Shown here in pieces: positions 15,617 through 23,972 of a DNA stretch of 64,000 nt (position 1 is its first letter; each line of letters starts with the position of its first letter). The translations under genes and the position numbers were made by a program. The notes under the pieces are model-generated. The model ran no database searches. It had not been told where the DNA came from and saw nothing but the letters and a program-made list of their open reading frames with translations. Source of the stretch: Pacificimonas sp963710205 (GTDB taxonomy: Bacteria; Pseudomonadota; Alphaproteobacteria; Sphingomonadales; Sphingomonadaceae); contig CAVPZG010000005.1 of NCBI GenBank assembly GCA_963710205.1, positions 744,001 to 808,000 of the forward strand, in the 5' to 3' direction.

Positions 15617-17002
15617 TCAGTCCTTGTAGCAGACGCGTTTCGCCGCCTTTACGACGTCATCCACCTTGAGGAGCGCGGCCTTTTCCAGATTTTCGGCATA
15701 GGGCAAGGGCACGTCCTCGTTGGTGACGCGCAGGACGGGGGCGTCGAGATGGTCGAAGCCGTCCTCCATGCAGATGGCCTGGATTTCCGACGCGATGGAA
15801 CAGGTGGGCCAGCCCTCCTCGACGACCACCATGCGGTTGGTCTTCCTGAGCGAGGCAAGCACGGCACCGCGGTCGAGCGGGCGCAGGGTGCGAAGGTCGA
15901 TGACTTCGGCGTCGATGCCGTCCTCCGCAAGCTTTGCGGCGGCGTCGAGGGCAACGCCGACACCGATGGAATAGCTGACCAGCGACACATCGCTGCCGGA
16001 TTTCATCGTACGCGCCTTGCCGATGGGCAGAACCCAGTCGTCCACGTCGGGAACATCGAAGCTCTGTCCGTAGAGCAGTTCATTTTCCAGGAACACGACC
16101 GGATCGGGCGACTGGATCGCAGCGCGCAGCAGGCCCTTCGCATCGGCGGCGTCATAGGGGCAGATGACGATCAGGCCGGGAACGCTGGCATACCACGGGC
16201 CGTAATTCTGGCTGTGCTGCGCGGCGACGCGGCTGGCGGCACCATTGGGACCGCGAAAGACCATGGGACAGCGCATCTGGCCGCCGGACATGTAGTTGGT
16301 CTTGGCGGCGGAATTGATGATGTGATCGATCGCCTGCATGGCGAAATTGAACGTCATGAACTCCACGATGGGTTTCAGCCCGCCCATCGCCGCGCCCGTT
16401 CCCAGACCGGCAAAGCCATATTCGGTGATCGGTGTGTCGACCACGCGCTTGTCGCCGAACTCCTCGAGCAGGCCCTGCGTGACCTTGTAGGCGCCCTGAT
16501 ATTCCGCGACCTCCTCGCCCATGACAAAGACCGTCTCGTCGGCGCGCATTTCCTCGGCCATGGCATCGCGAAGCGCCTCGCGCACGGTCTGACGCTTCAT
16601 CGCCGTGCCTTCGGGGACTTCGGGATCGACCGACAAACTGGCGGGTTCCTCGTCCTTCTTGGGCTGGACGGATTCGACGTCCGGCGTGGCGGCGGCCTGC
16701 TGCGTTTCGCTGGCAGCGGCCGCGTCGTCGGGCGGCGCATCGACAGCGCCCGCGTCTTCGTCTTCCCGGGCGATGATGGCGATCAGCGTACCGACCTTCA
16801 CCTCTTCCGTCCCATCCGCGACCAGGATCTTCGCGACCGTGCCGCCCTCGTCGGCCTCCAGCTCCATGGTCGCCTTGTCGGTTTCGATCTCCGCCAGCAG
16901 CGCGCCGGGTTCGATCGTATCACCTTCCTTGACCAGCCACCTGGCGAGCGTACCTTCCTCCATCGTCGGAGACATGGCGGGCAGTTTGATTTCGATGGGC
17001 AT
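15617..17002 (-). CDS. pdhB: Pyruvate dehydrogenase E1 subunit beta with N-terminal lipoyl domain
   Basis: The 461-residue protein is longer than usual for E1-beta. Residues 1-80 are a lipoyl domain (lipoyl Lys in IETDKATMELEAD), then an acidic linker, and the E1-beta fold starts around residue 130 (KRQTVREALRDAMAEEM, FVMGEEVAEYQGAYKVTQGL). This lipoyl-E1-beta fusion is typical of alphaproteobacterial PDH complexes. The ATG overlaps the pdhA stop (TGATG), indicating translational coupling. With PdhA it forms the alpha2-beta2 E1 that decarboxylates pyruvate. Confidence 0.95.
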   Translation of the reverse strand: MPIEIKLPAMSPTMEEGTLARWLVKEGDTIEPGALLAEIETDKATMELEADEGGTVAKILVADGTEEVKVGTLIAIIAREDEDAGAVDAPPDDAAAASETQQAAATPDVESVQPKKDEEPASLSVDPEVPEGTAMKRQTVREALRDAMAEEMRADETVFVMGEEVAEYQGAYKVTQGLLEEFGDKRVVDTPITEYGFAGLGTGAAMGGLKPIVEFMTFNFAMQAIDHIINSAAKTNYMSGGQMRCPMVFRGPNGAASRVAAQHSQNYGPWYASVPGLIVICPYDAADAKGLLRAAIQSPDPVVFLENELLYGQSFDVPDVDDWVLPIGKARTMKSGSDVSLVSYSIGVGVALDAAAKLAEDGIDAEVIDLRTLRPLDRGAVLASLRKTNRMVVVEEGWPTCSIASEIQAICMEDGFDHLDAPVLRVTNEDVPLPYAENLEKAALLKVDDVVKAAKRVCYKD

Positions 17003-18078
17003 CAGCCGTAACTCCCCACCAGAACGTCCGTGTAGAGTTCTTTCAATTCGGGCTCCGGCGTCTGTTCGGCGAAGTCCGCCGCTTCGTTCACTTCCGCGCG
17101 GATGCCCTTTTCGAGCTCCTTGAGGCCATCCTCGGTCTCGCCCATATCAAGGAGCATGACCTTCGCCGCCTCGATGGGATCGCGGGTGGTGCGGACGTCG
17201 GTGACTTCATCGCGTGTGCGGTATTTGGCCGGGTCGGACATGGAGTGGCCGCGATAGCGATAGGTCATCATTTCGATGAGGAGCGGCCCCTTGCCGCTGC
17301 GGATCCAGTCATAGGCGGCGTCGCCGGCCCCGCGTACATCGAGAACATCCATCCCGTTGACCTGCATCCCCTCGATACGGAAGCTCTCGCCGCGGCGGTA
17401 AAGCTCGTGCTCCGCACTGGCGCGGTTGACGCTGGTTCCCATGGCGTACTGGTTGTTCTCGATGACGTAGAGCACGGGCAGCTTCCACAGTTCAGCCATG
17501 TTGAAGCTCTCGTAAACCTGGCCCTGGTTGGCCGCGCCGTCGCCGAAATAGGTCGTCGCGACGCCGTCATCGCCCTTGTACTTGTGGGCGAAGGCAAGGC
17601 CGGTGCCGAGCGGCACCTGCGCGGCGACGATGCCGTGGCCGCCATAAAAGCCGTGCTCGACGCTGAACATGTGCATGGAGCCGCCCTTGCCCTTCGATAT
17701 GCCGGCGGCGCGGCCCGTCAGTTCCGCCATGACGACCTTCGCGGGGATCCCGCAGGCGAGCATATGGCCGTGGTCGCGGTAGCCCGTGATGACGCTGTCC
17801 TGCGGTTTCATCGCGGACTGAAGGCCGACGACGACCGCCTCCTGACCGATATAGAGGTGGCAGAAGCCGCCGATCAGGCCCATGCCGTAAAGCTGGCCGG
17901 CCTTTTCCTCGAAACGGCGGATCATCAGCATCTGACGGTAGAAGTCGGTCAACTCCTCGCGGGTCGCCTGATAGCGTCCCGGTGCCTTGATGGGGTCGAG
18001 GCCGGGACGGGCCTCACTCACACGGACGCGGGGTGCGCCCTCATCCTGCTTCTTCGCTGCCGCCTTTTTCGCCGCCAT
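17002..18078 (-). CDS. pdhA: Pyruvate dehydrogenase E1 subunit alpha
   Basis: The 358-residue ThDP-binding subunit has the cofactor motif GDGAANQGQVYESFNMAELW, followed by ENNQYAMGTS. The phosphorylation-loop equivalent YRYRGHSMSDPAKYR is also present. The N-terminus is Lys/Ala-rich. It is the first gene of the pdhA-pdhB-pdhC operon, about 140 bp downstream of ftsB on the same strand. That gap holds a TTGACA (18148-18153, minus) but no convincing -10, so the promoter is unresolved. Confidence 0.95.
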   Translation of the reverse strand: MAAKKAAAKKQDEGAPRVRVSEARPGLDPIKAPGRYQATREELTDFYRQMLMIRRFEEKAGQLYGMGLIGGFCHLYIGQEAVVVGLQSAMKPQDSVITGYRDHGHMLACGIPAKVVMAELTGRAAGISKGKGGSMHMFSVEHGFYGGHGIVAAQVPLGTGLAFAHKYKGDDGVATTYFGDGAANQGQVYESFNMAELWKLPVLYVIENNQYAMGTSVNRASAEHELYRRGESFRIEGMQVNGMDVLDVRGAGDAAYDWIRSGKGPLLIEMMTYRYRGHSMSDPAKYRTRDEVTDVRTTRDPIEAAKVMLLDMGETEDGLKELEKGIRAEVNEAADFAEQTPEPELKELYTDVLVGSYG

Positions 18079-18217
18079 GAATGGCCCTTCGGACTAGGAA
18101 ATCTGACCGGGGTGTAGCGGCGCGTTCGCGCAAATGCGAGAGGGACATGTCAAAAAAATTTACAGAATGGCCCTGCTGGCGGACCGTCAATGACCATCGT
18201 TGTCAGATGAGCCGCAC

Positions 18218-18541
18218 TCAGTCTTCCAGCCGGACGATGATCTCGTCATCGCGAACCAGGCCCAGGCGGCGGCGCACAAGTTCCTCGGCATAGTCGGGTT
18301 CCGCGCGCGCGCCCAGCAGCGCCACCTTGTTCTCAAGGTCGGCGCGGATGACAGCCGTTTCGGCCGCGCGCGCCTGCAACTGTTCCTGCTGCGCCCGGTA
18401 TTCGCCCAGTTTCAGCAGACCCGTTTCCCCCGCAAGCGCATGCCAGCCGAAAAATACGAGTGCCATGACACAGATCGCCGGCGCCGCGACGGGGCGGATA
18501 TAGGCGTCGAACATGTCTTGGAAGGCGGTTGAAAATCTCAT
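18218..18541 (-). CDS. ftsB: FtsB/DivIC-type septum formation initiator
   Basis: This 107-residue bitopic membrane protein has one N-terminal transmembrane segment (about 19-37). A coiled coil follows (YRAQQEQLQARAAETAVIRADLE), ending with YAEELVRRRLGLVRDDEIIV, the family signature. It acts in the divisome with FtsL and FtsQ in the inner membrane. It lies between eno and pdhA on the same strand, the conserved alphaproteobacterial eno-ftsB-pdhA order. Confidence 0.88.
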   Translation of the reverse strand: MRFSTAFQDMFDAYIRPVAAPAICVMALVFFGWHALAGETGLLKLGEYRAQQEQLQARAAETAVIRADLENKVALLGARAEPDYAEELVRRRLGLVRDDEIIVRLED

Positions 18542-18612
18542 TGCAACCCCCTTGAATCACGCGAAGAGTCACGCGTCAAGCGGGATTGCGCGCAGATGTC
18601 ATATTTTATCGG

Positions 18613-19890
18613 TCAGCCGCGTAAAATGGACCGGCCCGCATAGACGGCCTGCTCGCCCAGCTCCTCCTCGATGCGGAGCAGCTGATTGTATTTCGCCAGA
18701 CGATCCGACCGCGCCAGACTGCCCGTCTTGATCTGACCGCAATTCGTGGCGACGGCAAGATCGGCGATGGTCGCATCCTCGGTTTCGCCGGACCGGTGCG
18801 ACATGACCGATGTCATGCGCGCACGGTGCGCCATGTTCACCGCATCAAGTGTTTCGGAAAGCGTGCCGATCTGGTTGACCTTGATGAGGATGGAATTGGC
18901 CGCCTGTTTCTCGATGCCGGTCTGCAGACGCTTCGGATTGGTGACGAACAGATCGTCGCCGACCAGTTGCACGCGGTCCCCGATTTTCCTGGTGAGAGCG
19001 GTCCAGCCGTCCCAGTCATCCTCATCCATGCCGTCTTCGATGGACAGAATGGGATAGTCCGCGCTGAGCTTTGCCAGATAGGCGACCATCTCGTCGGGGC
19101 TGCGCTTCACACCTTCGCCCTTGAAGTCATAGATGCCATCATGACAGAATTCGGTGGCGGCGCAGTCGAGTGCCAGCATGATGTCGGTGCCGGGTTTGTA
19201 GCCCGCCGTTTCGACAGCCCCCATGATGAAATCGAGCGCAGCCTCCGCGCTGGTCAGATTTGGCGCGAAGCCGCCCTCATCACCGACCGCCGTGGCAAGC
19301 CCCTTGTCATGCAGCGCCGCCTTCAGCGTGTGAAAAATCTCCGCGCCCCAGCGCAGGCCTTCGGAAAAGGTTTCCGCGCCCACGGGCATGACCATGAACT
19401 CCTGGAAATCGATGGGGTTGTCCGCATGTTCACCGCCATTGATGATGTTCATCATGGGCACCGGAAGCACGCATGCCGACGTGCCGCCGACATACCGGTA
19501 AAGCGGCAGCCCTCGCGCCGCGGCGGCCGCCTTTGCCGCCGCCAGACTGACGCCGAGGATGGCGTTCGCCCCAAGGCGGGATTTGTTTTCAGTGCCGTCG
19601 AGTTCGCGCATGGCCGCGTCGAGTTCCAGCTGGTCCTCGGCATGGGCACCGCGCAGGCTGTCGGCAATCTCTTCGTTGACCGACTGCACGGCTTTCAGCA
19701 CCCCCTTGCCCATGTAGCGGGATTTATCGCCATCACGCAGTTCCACGGCTTCATAGGCACCTGTCGATGCGCCCGAAGGAACGGCGGCACGGCCCTGGCT
19801 GCCATCTTCCAGAAGAATCTCGACTTCGACCGTCGGGTTGCCGCGGCTGTCGAGAATTTCGCGGGCATGAATGTCGATAATGGCGGTCAT
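18613..19890 (-). CDS. eno: Enolase (phosphopyruvate hydratase)
   Basis: The 425-residue glycolytic enzyme converts 2-phosphoglycerate to phosphoenolpyruvate. Visible landmarks are IHAREILDSRGNPTVEVE at the N-terminus, VGDEGGFAPN, the metal-binding ALDCAATEF and SIEDGMDEDDW segments, SILIKVNQIGTLSETL with the catalytic Lys, and MSHRSGETEDATIADLAV. The length is standard. It is divergent from the stress operon starting at 20035, sharing a 144-bp control region. Confidence 0.97.
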   Translation of the reverse strand: MTAIIDIHAREILDSRGNPTVEVEILLEDGSQGRAAVPSGASTGAYEAVELRDGDKSRYMGKGVLKAVQSVNEEIADSLRGAHAEDQLELDAAMRELDGTENKSRLGANAILGVSLAAAKAAAAARGLPLYRYVGGTSACVLPVPMMNIINGGEHADNPIDFQEFMVMPVGAETFSEGLRWGAEIFHTLKAALHDKGLATAVGDEGGFAPNLTSAEAALDFIMGAVETAGYKPGTDIMLALDCAATEFCHDGIYDFKGEGVKRSPDEMVAYLAKLSADYPILSIEDGMDEDDWDGWTALTRKIGDRVQLVGDDLFVTNPKRLQTGIEKQAANSILIKVNQIGTLSETLDAVNMAHRARMTSVMSHRSGETEDATIADLAVATNCGQIKTGSLARSDRLAKYNQLLRIEEELGEQAVYAGRSILRG

Positions 19891-19972
19891 GATCTGGTAT
19901 CTCCGAAGGCCTGATTTCCTGCGCTGTTAGCGGGTGCAGCATCGAACCTCAATCCGGGGCGGCAGACCGGGT

Positions 19973-19997
19973 GGAACCGGCGATGAAATGGTGCGTT
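19973..19997 (+). promoter_or_regulatory. EcfG general stress response promoter for the YqjD/YqjE-like operon
   Basis: GGAAC (19973-19977) and CGTT (19994-19997) are separated by 16 bp, a perfect EcfG consensus. The expected start is near 20004, about 31 nt before the ATG at 20035, and AAAAGGAG serves as ribosome-binding site. Confidence 0.85.
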
Positions 19998-20034
19998 GCA
20001 ACCATAAGACACGTTATCAGAAAAGGAGCTATCC

Positions 20035-20550
20035 ATGGCCGACAATATTCCAGGCGAAACCGTCGTAAGCACGCCTGCCGCCCCGATGGGCGCCGTGCAG
20101 AGCACGCATCCGACCATTGCCGAACATCAGACGGACGAAACGGGCGGCACAAGCCGCCGCGAGCAGATCAAGGGCAAGGCCTCGGAATATGCGTCGCAGG
20201 CGGGAACGAAGGCCCGCAGCGCTGCGGAAGAGGGCAAGACCAAGGCGGCGGAAACCGTGAACAGTCTGGCGCAGTCGACCCGTGACGCGGCGAAGCAGTT
20301 CGAAGGTACGCAGGCCGCCATTCTGACCGGCTATGTCGCCAGCGCCGCCGATGGCATCGAGAGATTTGGAAAGACCCTCGACAACAAGTCCGTCGACGAG
20401 CTTTTGGACGATGCGCGTGAAATGGTGCGCCGCTCGCCCGCCATCGCCATCGGCGCGGCGGCTGCCGTGGGCTTTCTGATTTCCCGTTTCATGAAAGCGA
20501 CTGACCGCATCATCGACGGCGACGACATTTCAACGAAGTACGACGCCTAA
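20035..20550 (+). CDS. YqjD/ElaB-like (DUF883-type) membrane-anchored helical stress protein
   Basis: This 171-residue protein has a low-complexity N-terminus and a long Ala/Lys/Glu-rich amphipathic helix (about 40-95). A C-terminal hydrophobic segment (SPAIAIGAAAAVGFLISRFM, about 139-158) precedes a short charged tail. That layout matches E. coli YqjD/ElaB, C-tail-anchored inner-membrane proteins reported to bind ribosomes in stationary phase. The similarity is architectural; I do not claim orthology. It is first in a four-gene operon with a YqjE-like protein next, as in the E. coli yqjD-yqjE-yqjK operon, and is driven by an EcfG promoter. Confidence 0.75.
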   Translation: MADNIPGETVVSTPAAPMGAVQSTHPTIAEHQTDETGGTSRREQIKGKASEYASQAGTKARSAAEEGKTKAAETVNSLAQSTRDAAKQFEGTQAAILTGYVASAADGIERFGKTLDNKSVDELLDDAREMVRRSPAIAIGAAAAVGFLISRFMKATDRIIDGDDISTKYDA

Positions 20551-20922
20551 GTGAGACGTTCCGAGGAAGACGAAGCTACATTAGGCGCGCTCGTTCATGT
20601 GCTGGCCGAGGAGGCCAGCAATCTCGTCCATGCGGAAGTGAGGCTTGCTGAAGCCAAACTGGCGCAGCGGGTGCGAATGGCGAGCAAGGCCATTGTGCTG
20701 CTGGCCATTGCCGGCGGGTTTGCGTTCATCACGTTGGCAACCGTGATGTTCGCATTGGGCGCGTGGTTGTCACAGTCAGTGGGAACCGCCGCGGCGGCGT
20801 TCATTGTCGCGCTGATCGGAGCGCTGGCTGCGGTATTTCTGTTTTCGATGGGGCGAACGCGCTTCGTCGCCGTCTTTGGCGGTGTCCGCGCTCGTCTGAG
20901 CGACGAAGGAAAACTGGTATGA
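20551..20922 (+). CDS. YqjE-like phage-holin-superfamily membrane protein
   Basis: The 123-residue product starts with GTG directly after the upstream stop (TAA-GTG). An N-terminal amphipathic helix (LAEEASNLVHAEVRLAEAKLAQRV) is followed by two membrane segments at about 47-70 and 79-100. This is the arrangement of the 'phage holin family'/YqjE proteins (Pfam PF07332 type), which despite the name are chromosomal envelope proteins. Its function is not established. It is coupled to both neighbours: its stop overlaps the next ATG. Confidence 0.8.
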   Translation: MRRSEEDEATLGALVHVLAEEASNLVHAEVRLAEAKLAQRVRMASKAIVLLAIAGGFAFITLATVMFALGAWLSQSVGTAAAAFIVALIGALAAVFLFSMGRTRFVAVFGGVRARLSDEGKLV

Positions 20923-21179
20923 TGGATGAGCGCGATGTGGAATTAAGTGCCTATCAGAACGAGGCCGACCTTGCCCGCGCGCGCATCGGCATAACGATCG
21001 ACCGGATACAGGCAAAGGTCGCGCCGGCCCGCCTGGTCGCCGAAGCCAGTGACGCCGTCAAACTGGAAATAGCTGGCGGCGTCGACAGCGCCCGGAGATC
21101 GATGCAGCGCCACCCCATTGCGGTGGGTGCAGCAGGAGCCGCACTGGGACTTTTGGCGATCCGCCATTTGACGAAATGA
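20919..21179 (+). CDS. DUF3618 protein, short membrane-anchored
   Basis: The 86-residue product begins MMDERDVELSAYQNEADLARARIGITIDRIQAKVAP. The arginine/isoleucine-rich segment LARARIGITIDRIQAKV is the DUF3618 signature. The C-terminus has one hydrophobic stretch (PIAVGAAGAALGLLAIRHL), so it is another tail-anchored protein. The ATG overlaps the preceding stop (ATGATGA). By position it is the counterpart of YqjK in E. coli, although I see no sequence similarity to that protein. Confidence 0.8.
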   Translation: MMDERDVELSAYQNEADLARARIGITIDRIQAKVAPARLVAEASDAVKLEIAGGVDSARRSMQRHPIAVGAAGAALGLLAIRHLTK

Positions 21180-21197
21180 CATGAGACAAGGAGCAGA

Positions 21198-21845
21198 ATG
21201 ATGACGAAATTGGAAGAAGCAGAAGCCGCCGCGAAAAATGGCATCGAAAGCGCAAAACAGAGCGCTGCCACAGCAGCGGAAACCGTAAAGGCGAAAGCAG
21301 CGCAGGCGCGCGACTACACGGCGGAAAAATATGAGGCGGCCAAGCATGTAACTGCCGAAAAATATGACAGTGCCAAGGATTATTCCGCCGAGAAGTATGA
21401 CGCTGCGAAGTCCTACACTTCGGATCGCTATGCCAAGGCAAAAAACTATTCCGCAGATCGCTATGAAGCGGCACGCGAATATGGTTCGGAAAAATGGGAC
21501 CAGACCCGCGATGGCGTCGCGAAGGCACGTGAACGCACGGCCCGGGAAGTCGACTCCAATCCGCTCATCGCGGCCGGAATTGGTTTGGTCGCCGGTGCAG
21601 CGCTCGGCTTCCTGCTGCCCCGCACGAAACAGGAAAACCGGGTCATGGGTTCGACCCGCGACGGCCTTTTCGACCAGGCCGGGATCGCCGCGAAGGCGGC
21701 GCGTGATGCCGGCAAGGAGCGAATTGAGGAGCTCGGTATGACCGATCAGGCAAAGTCGCATTTCGCCGAGTTAAAGGACCAGGCGGTCGACGCGGCGAAA
21801 TCCGCTCGCGATGCCGCTGCCGCAAAATCCGGCCTGAAGACCTGA
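21198..21845 (+). CDS. LEA/apolipoprotein-like protein with six 11-residue repeats and a membrane segment
   Basis: The 215-residue protein has an Ala/Lys/Glu-rich N-terminal helix. Residues 40-105 are six consecutive 11-mers of the form Y-[TS]-[AS]-[ED]-[KR]-Y-x-x-[AT]-[KR]-x. A hydrophobic segment (IAAGIGLVAGAALGFLLP, about 124-141) follows, then a second charged helix. Eleven-residue periodicity is the hallmark of group 3 LEA proteins, apolipoproteins and synuclein, which fold as amphipathic helices on membranes or during desiccation. Tyr at repeat positions 1 and 6 would form an aromatic stripe. It is last in the EcfG-driven operon, and a strong hairpin follows the stop. A membrane-protective role is inferred. 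Confidence 0.8.
   Translation: MMTKLEEAEAAAKNGIESAKQSAATAAETVKAKAAQARDYTAEKYEAAKHVTAEKYDSAKDYSAEKYDAAKSYTSDRYAKAKNYSADRYEAAREYGSEKWDQTRDGVAKARERTAREVDSNPLIAAGIGLVAGAALGFLLPRTKQENRVMGSTRDGLFDQAGIAAKAARDAGKERIEELGMTDQAKSHFAELKDQAVDAAKSARDAAAAKSGLKT
21315..21512 (+). repeat. Six tandem 33-bp coding repeats (11 residues each)
   Basis: The repeats encode YTAEKYEAAKH, VTAEKYDSAKD, YSAEKYDAAKS, YTSDRYAKAKN, YSADRYEAARE and YGSEKWDQTRD. The protein period is perfect while the DNA has diverged in third positions and in Glu/Asp and Lys/Arg choices. This suggests old duplication under selection for the pattern and not recent slippage. Confidence 0.9.
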
Positions 21846-21872
21846 GGCAACAGAAAAAAGATCAGGAACTCC

Positions 21873-21898
21873 GCCGCCCTTCGTCATCGAAGGGCGGC
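21873..21898. terminator. Strong hairpin between convergent operons (bidirectional terminator)
   Basis: GCCGCCCTTCG and CGAAGGGCGGC form a perfect 11-bp stem with loop TCAT. On the + strand ATTTCT follows. On the minus strand a run of T lies about 15 nt further on. It separates the stress operon from the convergent DUF2336 gene. Confidence 0.8.
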
Positions 21899-21902
21899 AT
21901 TT

Positions 21903-22856
21903 CTATGTTTCCGTGACAGCTCGGCTTCGGTCAGCACGCCGATCCTTCAGGCACGCCGCAACGCGTTCCGCCTCGGCCTTTGTATGCCCCGCCGAGCGCA
22001 GCAGGGCCATCTGACGGTTTCCGTCGCGCATATCGGCATTTACCTCTGCGCGCGAACGTCCGGTCAACCGGACGACCGCTGTCAGTGCCAGCTCCCAGTC
22101 GCCCGCCTCGGCCGCCCGCAACACGAGGCTCGGTTTCAGCCGCGCGCTGGCGGACAGACGGTCGACCAGCGCCATGACGTCAAGCGCTTCGGTATCATCG
22201 CCGCGCAGCAGACGCGCGGCACCCGCCAGCGCCCCTTCCCCAATGCCGATACTCCGAAGTCGTTCCGATACCAGGGAAATAAGTCTTTCCGCTGTCTTGA
22301 GCGGCAGGCGTGCCCGCGTGGCCGCCCGGGCGGCAACAACGGAGGCATCAGGGACACGCGCCAGCAGCGTTTCAAAGGCGTCCGCATCAATATCGGCGCC
22401 CTCATTGTCGACAAGGCGGTTGAGAACGGGCGGTTCACCGACGTCGGAAAGCGCCCTCGACACCGGCGCGGAAACGCTCTCCCGCGCGGCAATGGCGAGG
22501 CGGTGCGCCTGTGACCGCTGCCTGACGACGGCAATCAAGTCCTCGTCGGCCAGCATGTCGCTGTTGAGAAGAACCGGCTCCGCCACAACGGCGACGTCAT
22601 TTGCAAGGCGTCGCGCCACATCGGCCGGAAGATCGCGCGACAGACTGATCGATTCCGCCAGAGCGCGCCTGACCTCTATTTCGACATCGCGCGCGACCGC
22701 GCGCACAATGTCGTCCGCAATCTCGCGTTCCTCGCTCGAAAACAGGTCGCCGGAATAGCTGCGGCCAAGCTTTTCCGCGAGCACGCGGCGCGTTCCCGGC
22801 GACGGGTCGGCGAGCAGACGCTCCACATCGGAAGCATCGGGTAGCGGACTGGTCAT
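21903..22856 (-). CDS. DUF2336 domain protein
   Basis: This ~317-residue all-helical protein has the DUF2336 pattern: SDVERLLADPSPGTRRVLAEKLG, then FSSEEREIADDIVRAVARDVEIEVRRALAESI, and VARRLANDVAVVAEPVLLNSDMLADEDLI. These HEAT-like repeats are common in Alphaproteobacteria and their molecular role is not established. The frame opens 8 codons earlier; MTSPLPDASDVERLL looks like the natural start. No membrane segment or signal peptide is seen. The gene is divergent from the cytochrome c gene. Confidence 0.78.
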   Translation of the reverse strand: MTSPLPDASDVERLLADPSPGTRRVLAEKLGRSYSGDLFSSEEREIADDIVRAVARDVEIEVRRALAESISLSRDLPADVARRLANDVAVVAEPVLLNSDMLADEDLIAVVRQRSQAHRLAIAARESVSAPVSRALSDVGEPPVLNRLVDNEGADIDADAFETLLARVPDASVVAARAATRARLPLKTAERLISLVSERLRSIGIGEGALAGAARLLRGDDTEALDVMALVDRLSASARLKPSLVLRAAEAGDWELALTAVVRLTGRSRAEVNADMRDGNRQMALLRSAGHTKAEAERVAACLKDRRADRSRAVTET

Positions 22857-22948
22857 ATCGGCTGCCCCCTTCCCATTCACAGATTCAGCGCGAATTCATG
22901 CAATTCCTGCGATAAACGATACGGCCAGGATTTCAAAACGGGTGAACG

Positions 22949-23338
22949 ATGACGATCAACAAAATCATGATGAAGCTTGCTTTATCAATTGCCGCCGCGG
23001 CTGCGCTTAATGTGCCCGCGCAGGCTGCTCCCGATGGAGAAAAACTTTTCAAGACGAGATGCAGCGCCTGTCACTGGGATCCTGCGACGCCTGACGAAAA
23101 ACCGCGCATGGGGCCGTCCTTGAAAGGGGTGGTCGGGCGGAAAGCCGGGGAAGGCCCCTTCAAACGCTATTCCCCGGCCATGAAAGCGGCGTCCTTTACG
23201 TGGACCGCTGAGACGCTCGGCCATTATCTCGATGACCCCCGCAAGACCGTGAAGGGAACCAGTATGGCCTTTCCGGGATTGAAGAAGGCAGATGAACGCG
23301 CAGCCGTGGTGGCTTATATCATGCGCGCTTCGAAATAG
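22949..23338 (+). CDS. Periplasmic class I c-type cytochrome
   Basis: The 129-residue precursor has a signal peptide ending near AQA (residues 1-26). A single haem site CSACHWD is followed by GPSLKGVVGRKAG, and TSMAFPGLKKADERAAVVAYI holds the axial Met, as in cytochrome c2/c-556 relatives. It should carry electrons in the periplasm. It is the first gene of a same-strand run with MlaC, gamma-CA-like and DUF4170 genes, 10 bp before the next start, but no functional link is obvious. Confidence 0.92.
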   Translation: MTINKIMMKLALSIAAAAALNVPAQAAPDGEKLFKTRCSACHWDPATPDEKPRMGPSLKGVVGRKAGEGPFKRYSPAMKAASFTWTAETLGHYLDDPRKTVKGTSMAFPGLKKADERAAVVAYIMRASK

Positions 23339-23348
23339 GAGTATCCAT

Positions 23349-23972
23349 ATGATTTTTCGCAAAACCTCTATTGCCATTGCCCTGGCCGCAATGGCGGCGC
23401 CCGCAATGCTGGTCAGCACACCCGCAGCCGCGCAGGCCGCAACGGATGCCGATGCCAAGGCGGCGGCGGCATTCATCGACGGACTGGCTGACGACGCATT
23501 TGCCGTCATCCGTGAAGGCGACGCCAATTCTGCGGAAACGCAGGCAACACTCAGGAAAATGCTCGCGTCGAATTTCGACGTGAATTACATCGGCCAATAT
23601 CTGATCCGGCGTCACAAGAATGCCATCAGCGCGGACCAGTATAAGTCATATATGTCGGTCTTTCCGACCTGGGTGGTCGCGACCTACACGAACAATCTGT
23701 TCGCTTTTGAGGATTCGACGTTGAATGTCATCAGGGCCGTTCCGTCGGGAACACGAGGCGATTTGCAGGTCTACACGCGCATCAAGCCGAAATCGGGGTC
23801 GCCCATCGATGCGGTCTGGTCGCTGCGTAAAAAGGGCGACAAATTCCTGATCCGCAACCTGACCGTTTCCGGCGTCAATATGGCGCTCACGCAGGAAAAG
23901 GACTTCAACAGCTATATCGCCAATAACGGCTTCGACAAACTGGTTGCGCTGATGAAGAAACGCACGGCGTGA
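23349..23972 (+). CDS. MlaC/Ttg2D family periplasmic phospholipid-binding protein
   Basis: This 207-residue protein has a signal peptide (cleavage after PAAAQA). The MlaC-type fold shows MLASNFDVNYIGQYLIRRH, a YKSYMSVFPTWVVATYTNNL helix, and SPIDAVWSLRKKGDKFLIRNLTVSGVNM, the family's conserved C-terminal strand region. MlaC shuttles phospholipids between the outer and inner membranes for the MlaFEDB transporter. No other mla genes lie nearby. Its stop overlaps the GTG start of the next gene, so the two are coupled. Confidence 0.87.
   Translation: MIFRKTSIAIALAAMAAPAMLVSTPAAAQAATDADAKAAAAFIDGLADDAFAVIREGDANSAETQATLRKMLASNFDVNYIGQYLIRRHKNAISADQYKSYMSVFPTWVVATYTNNLFAFEDSTLNVIRAVPSGTRGDLQVYTRIKPKSGSPIDAVWSLRKKGDKFLIRNLTVSGVNMALTQEKDFNSYIANNGFDKLVALMKKRTA

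Noticed and set aside
14113..17123. Long plus-strand open frames (up to 714 codons) across pdhC and pdhB
   Set aside because: They are antisense shadows of GC-rich genes with complete domain motifs on the minus strand; their translations are Arg/Gly/Asp-biased and lack any recognisable domain.
18130..18160. Promoter for pdhA from TTGACA on the minus strand
   Set aside because: The -10 region reads CGCGAA, too far from consensus to call.
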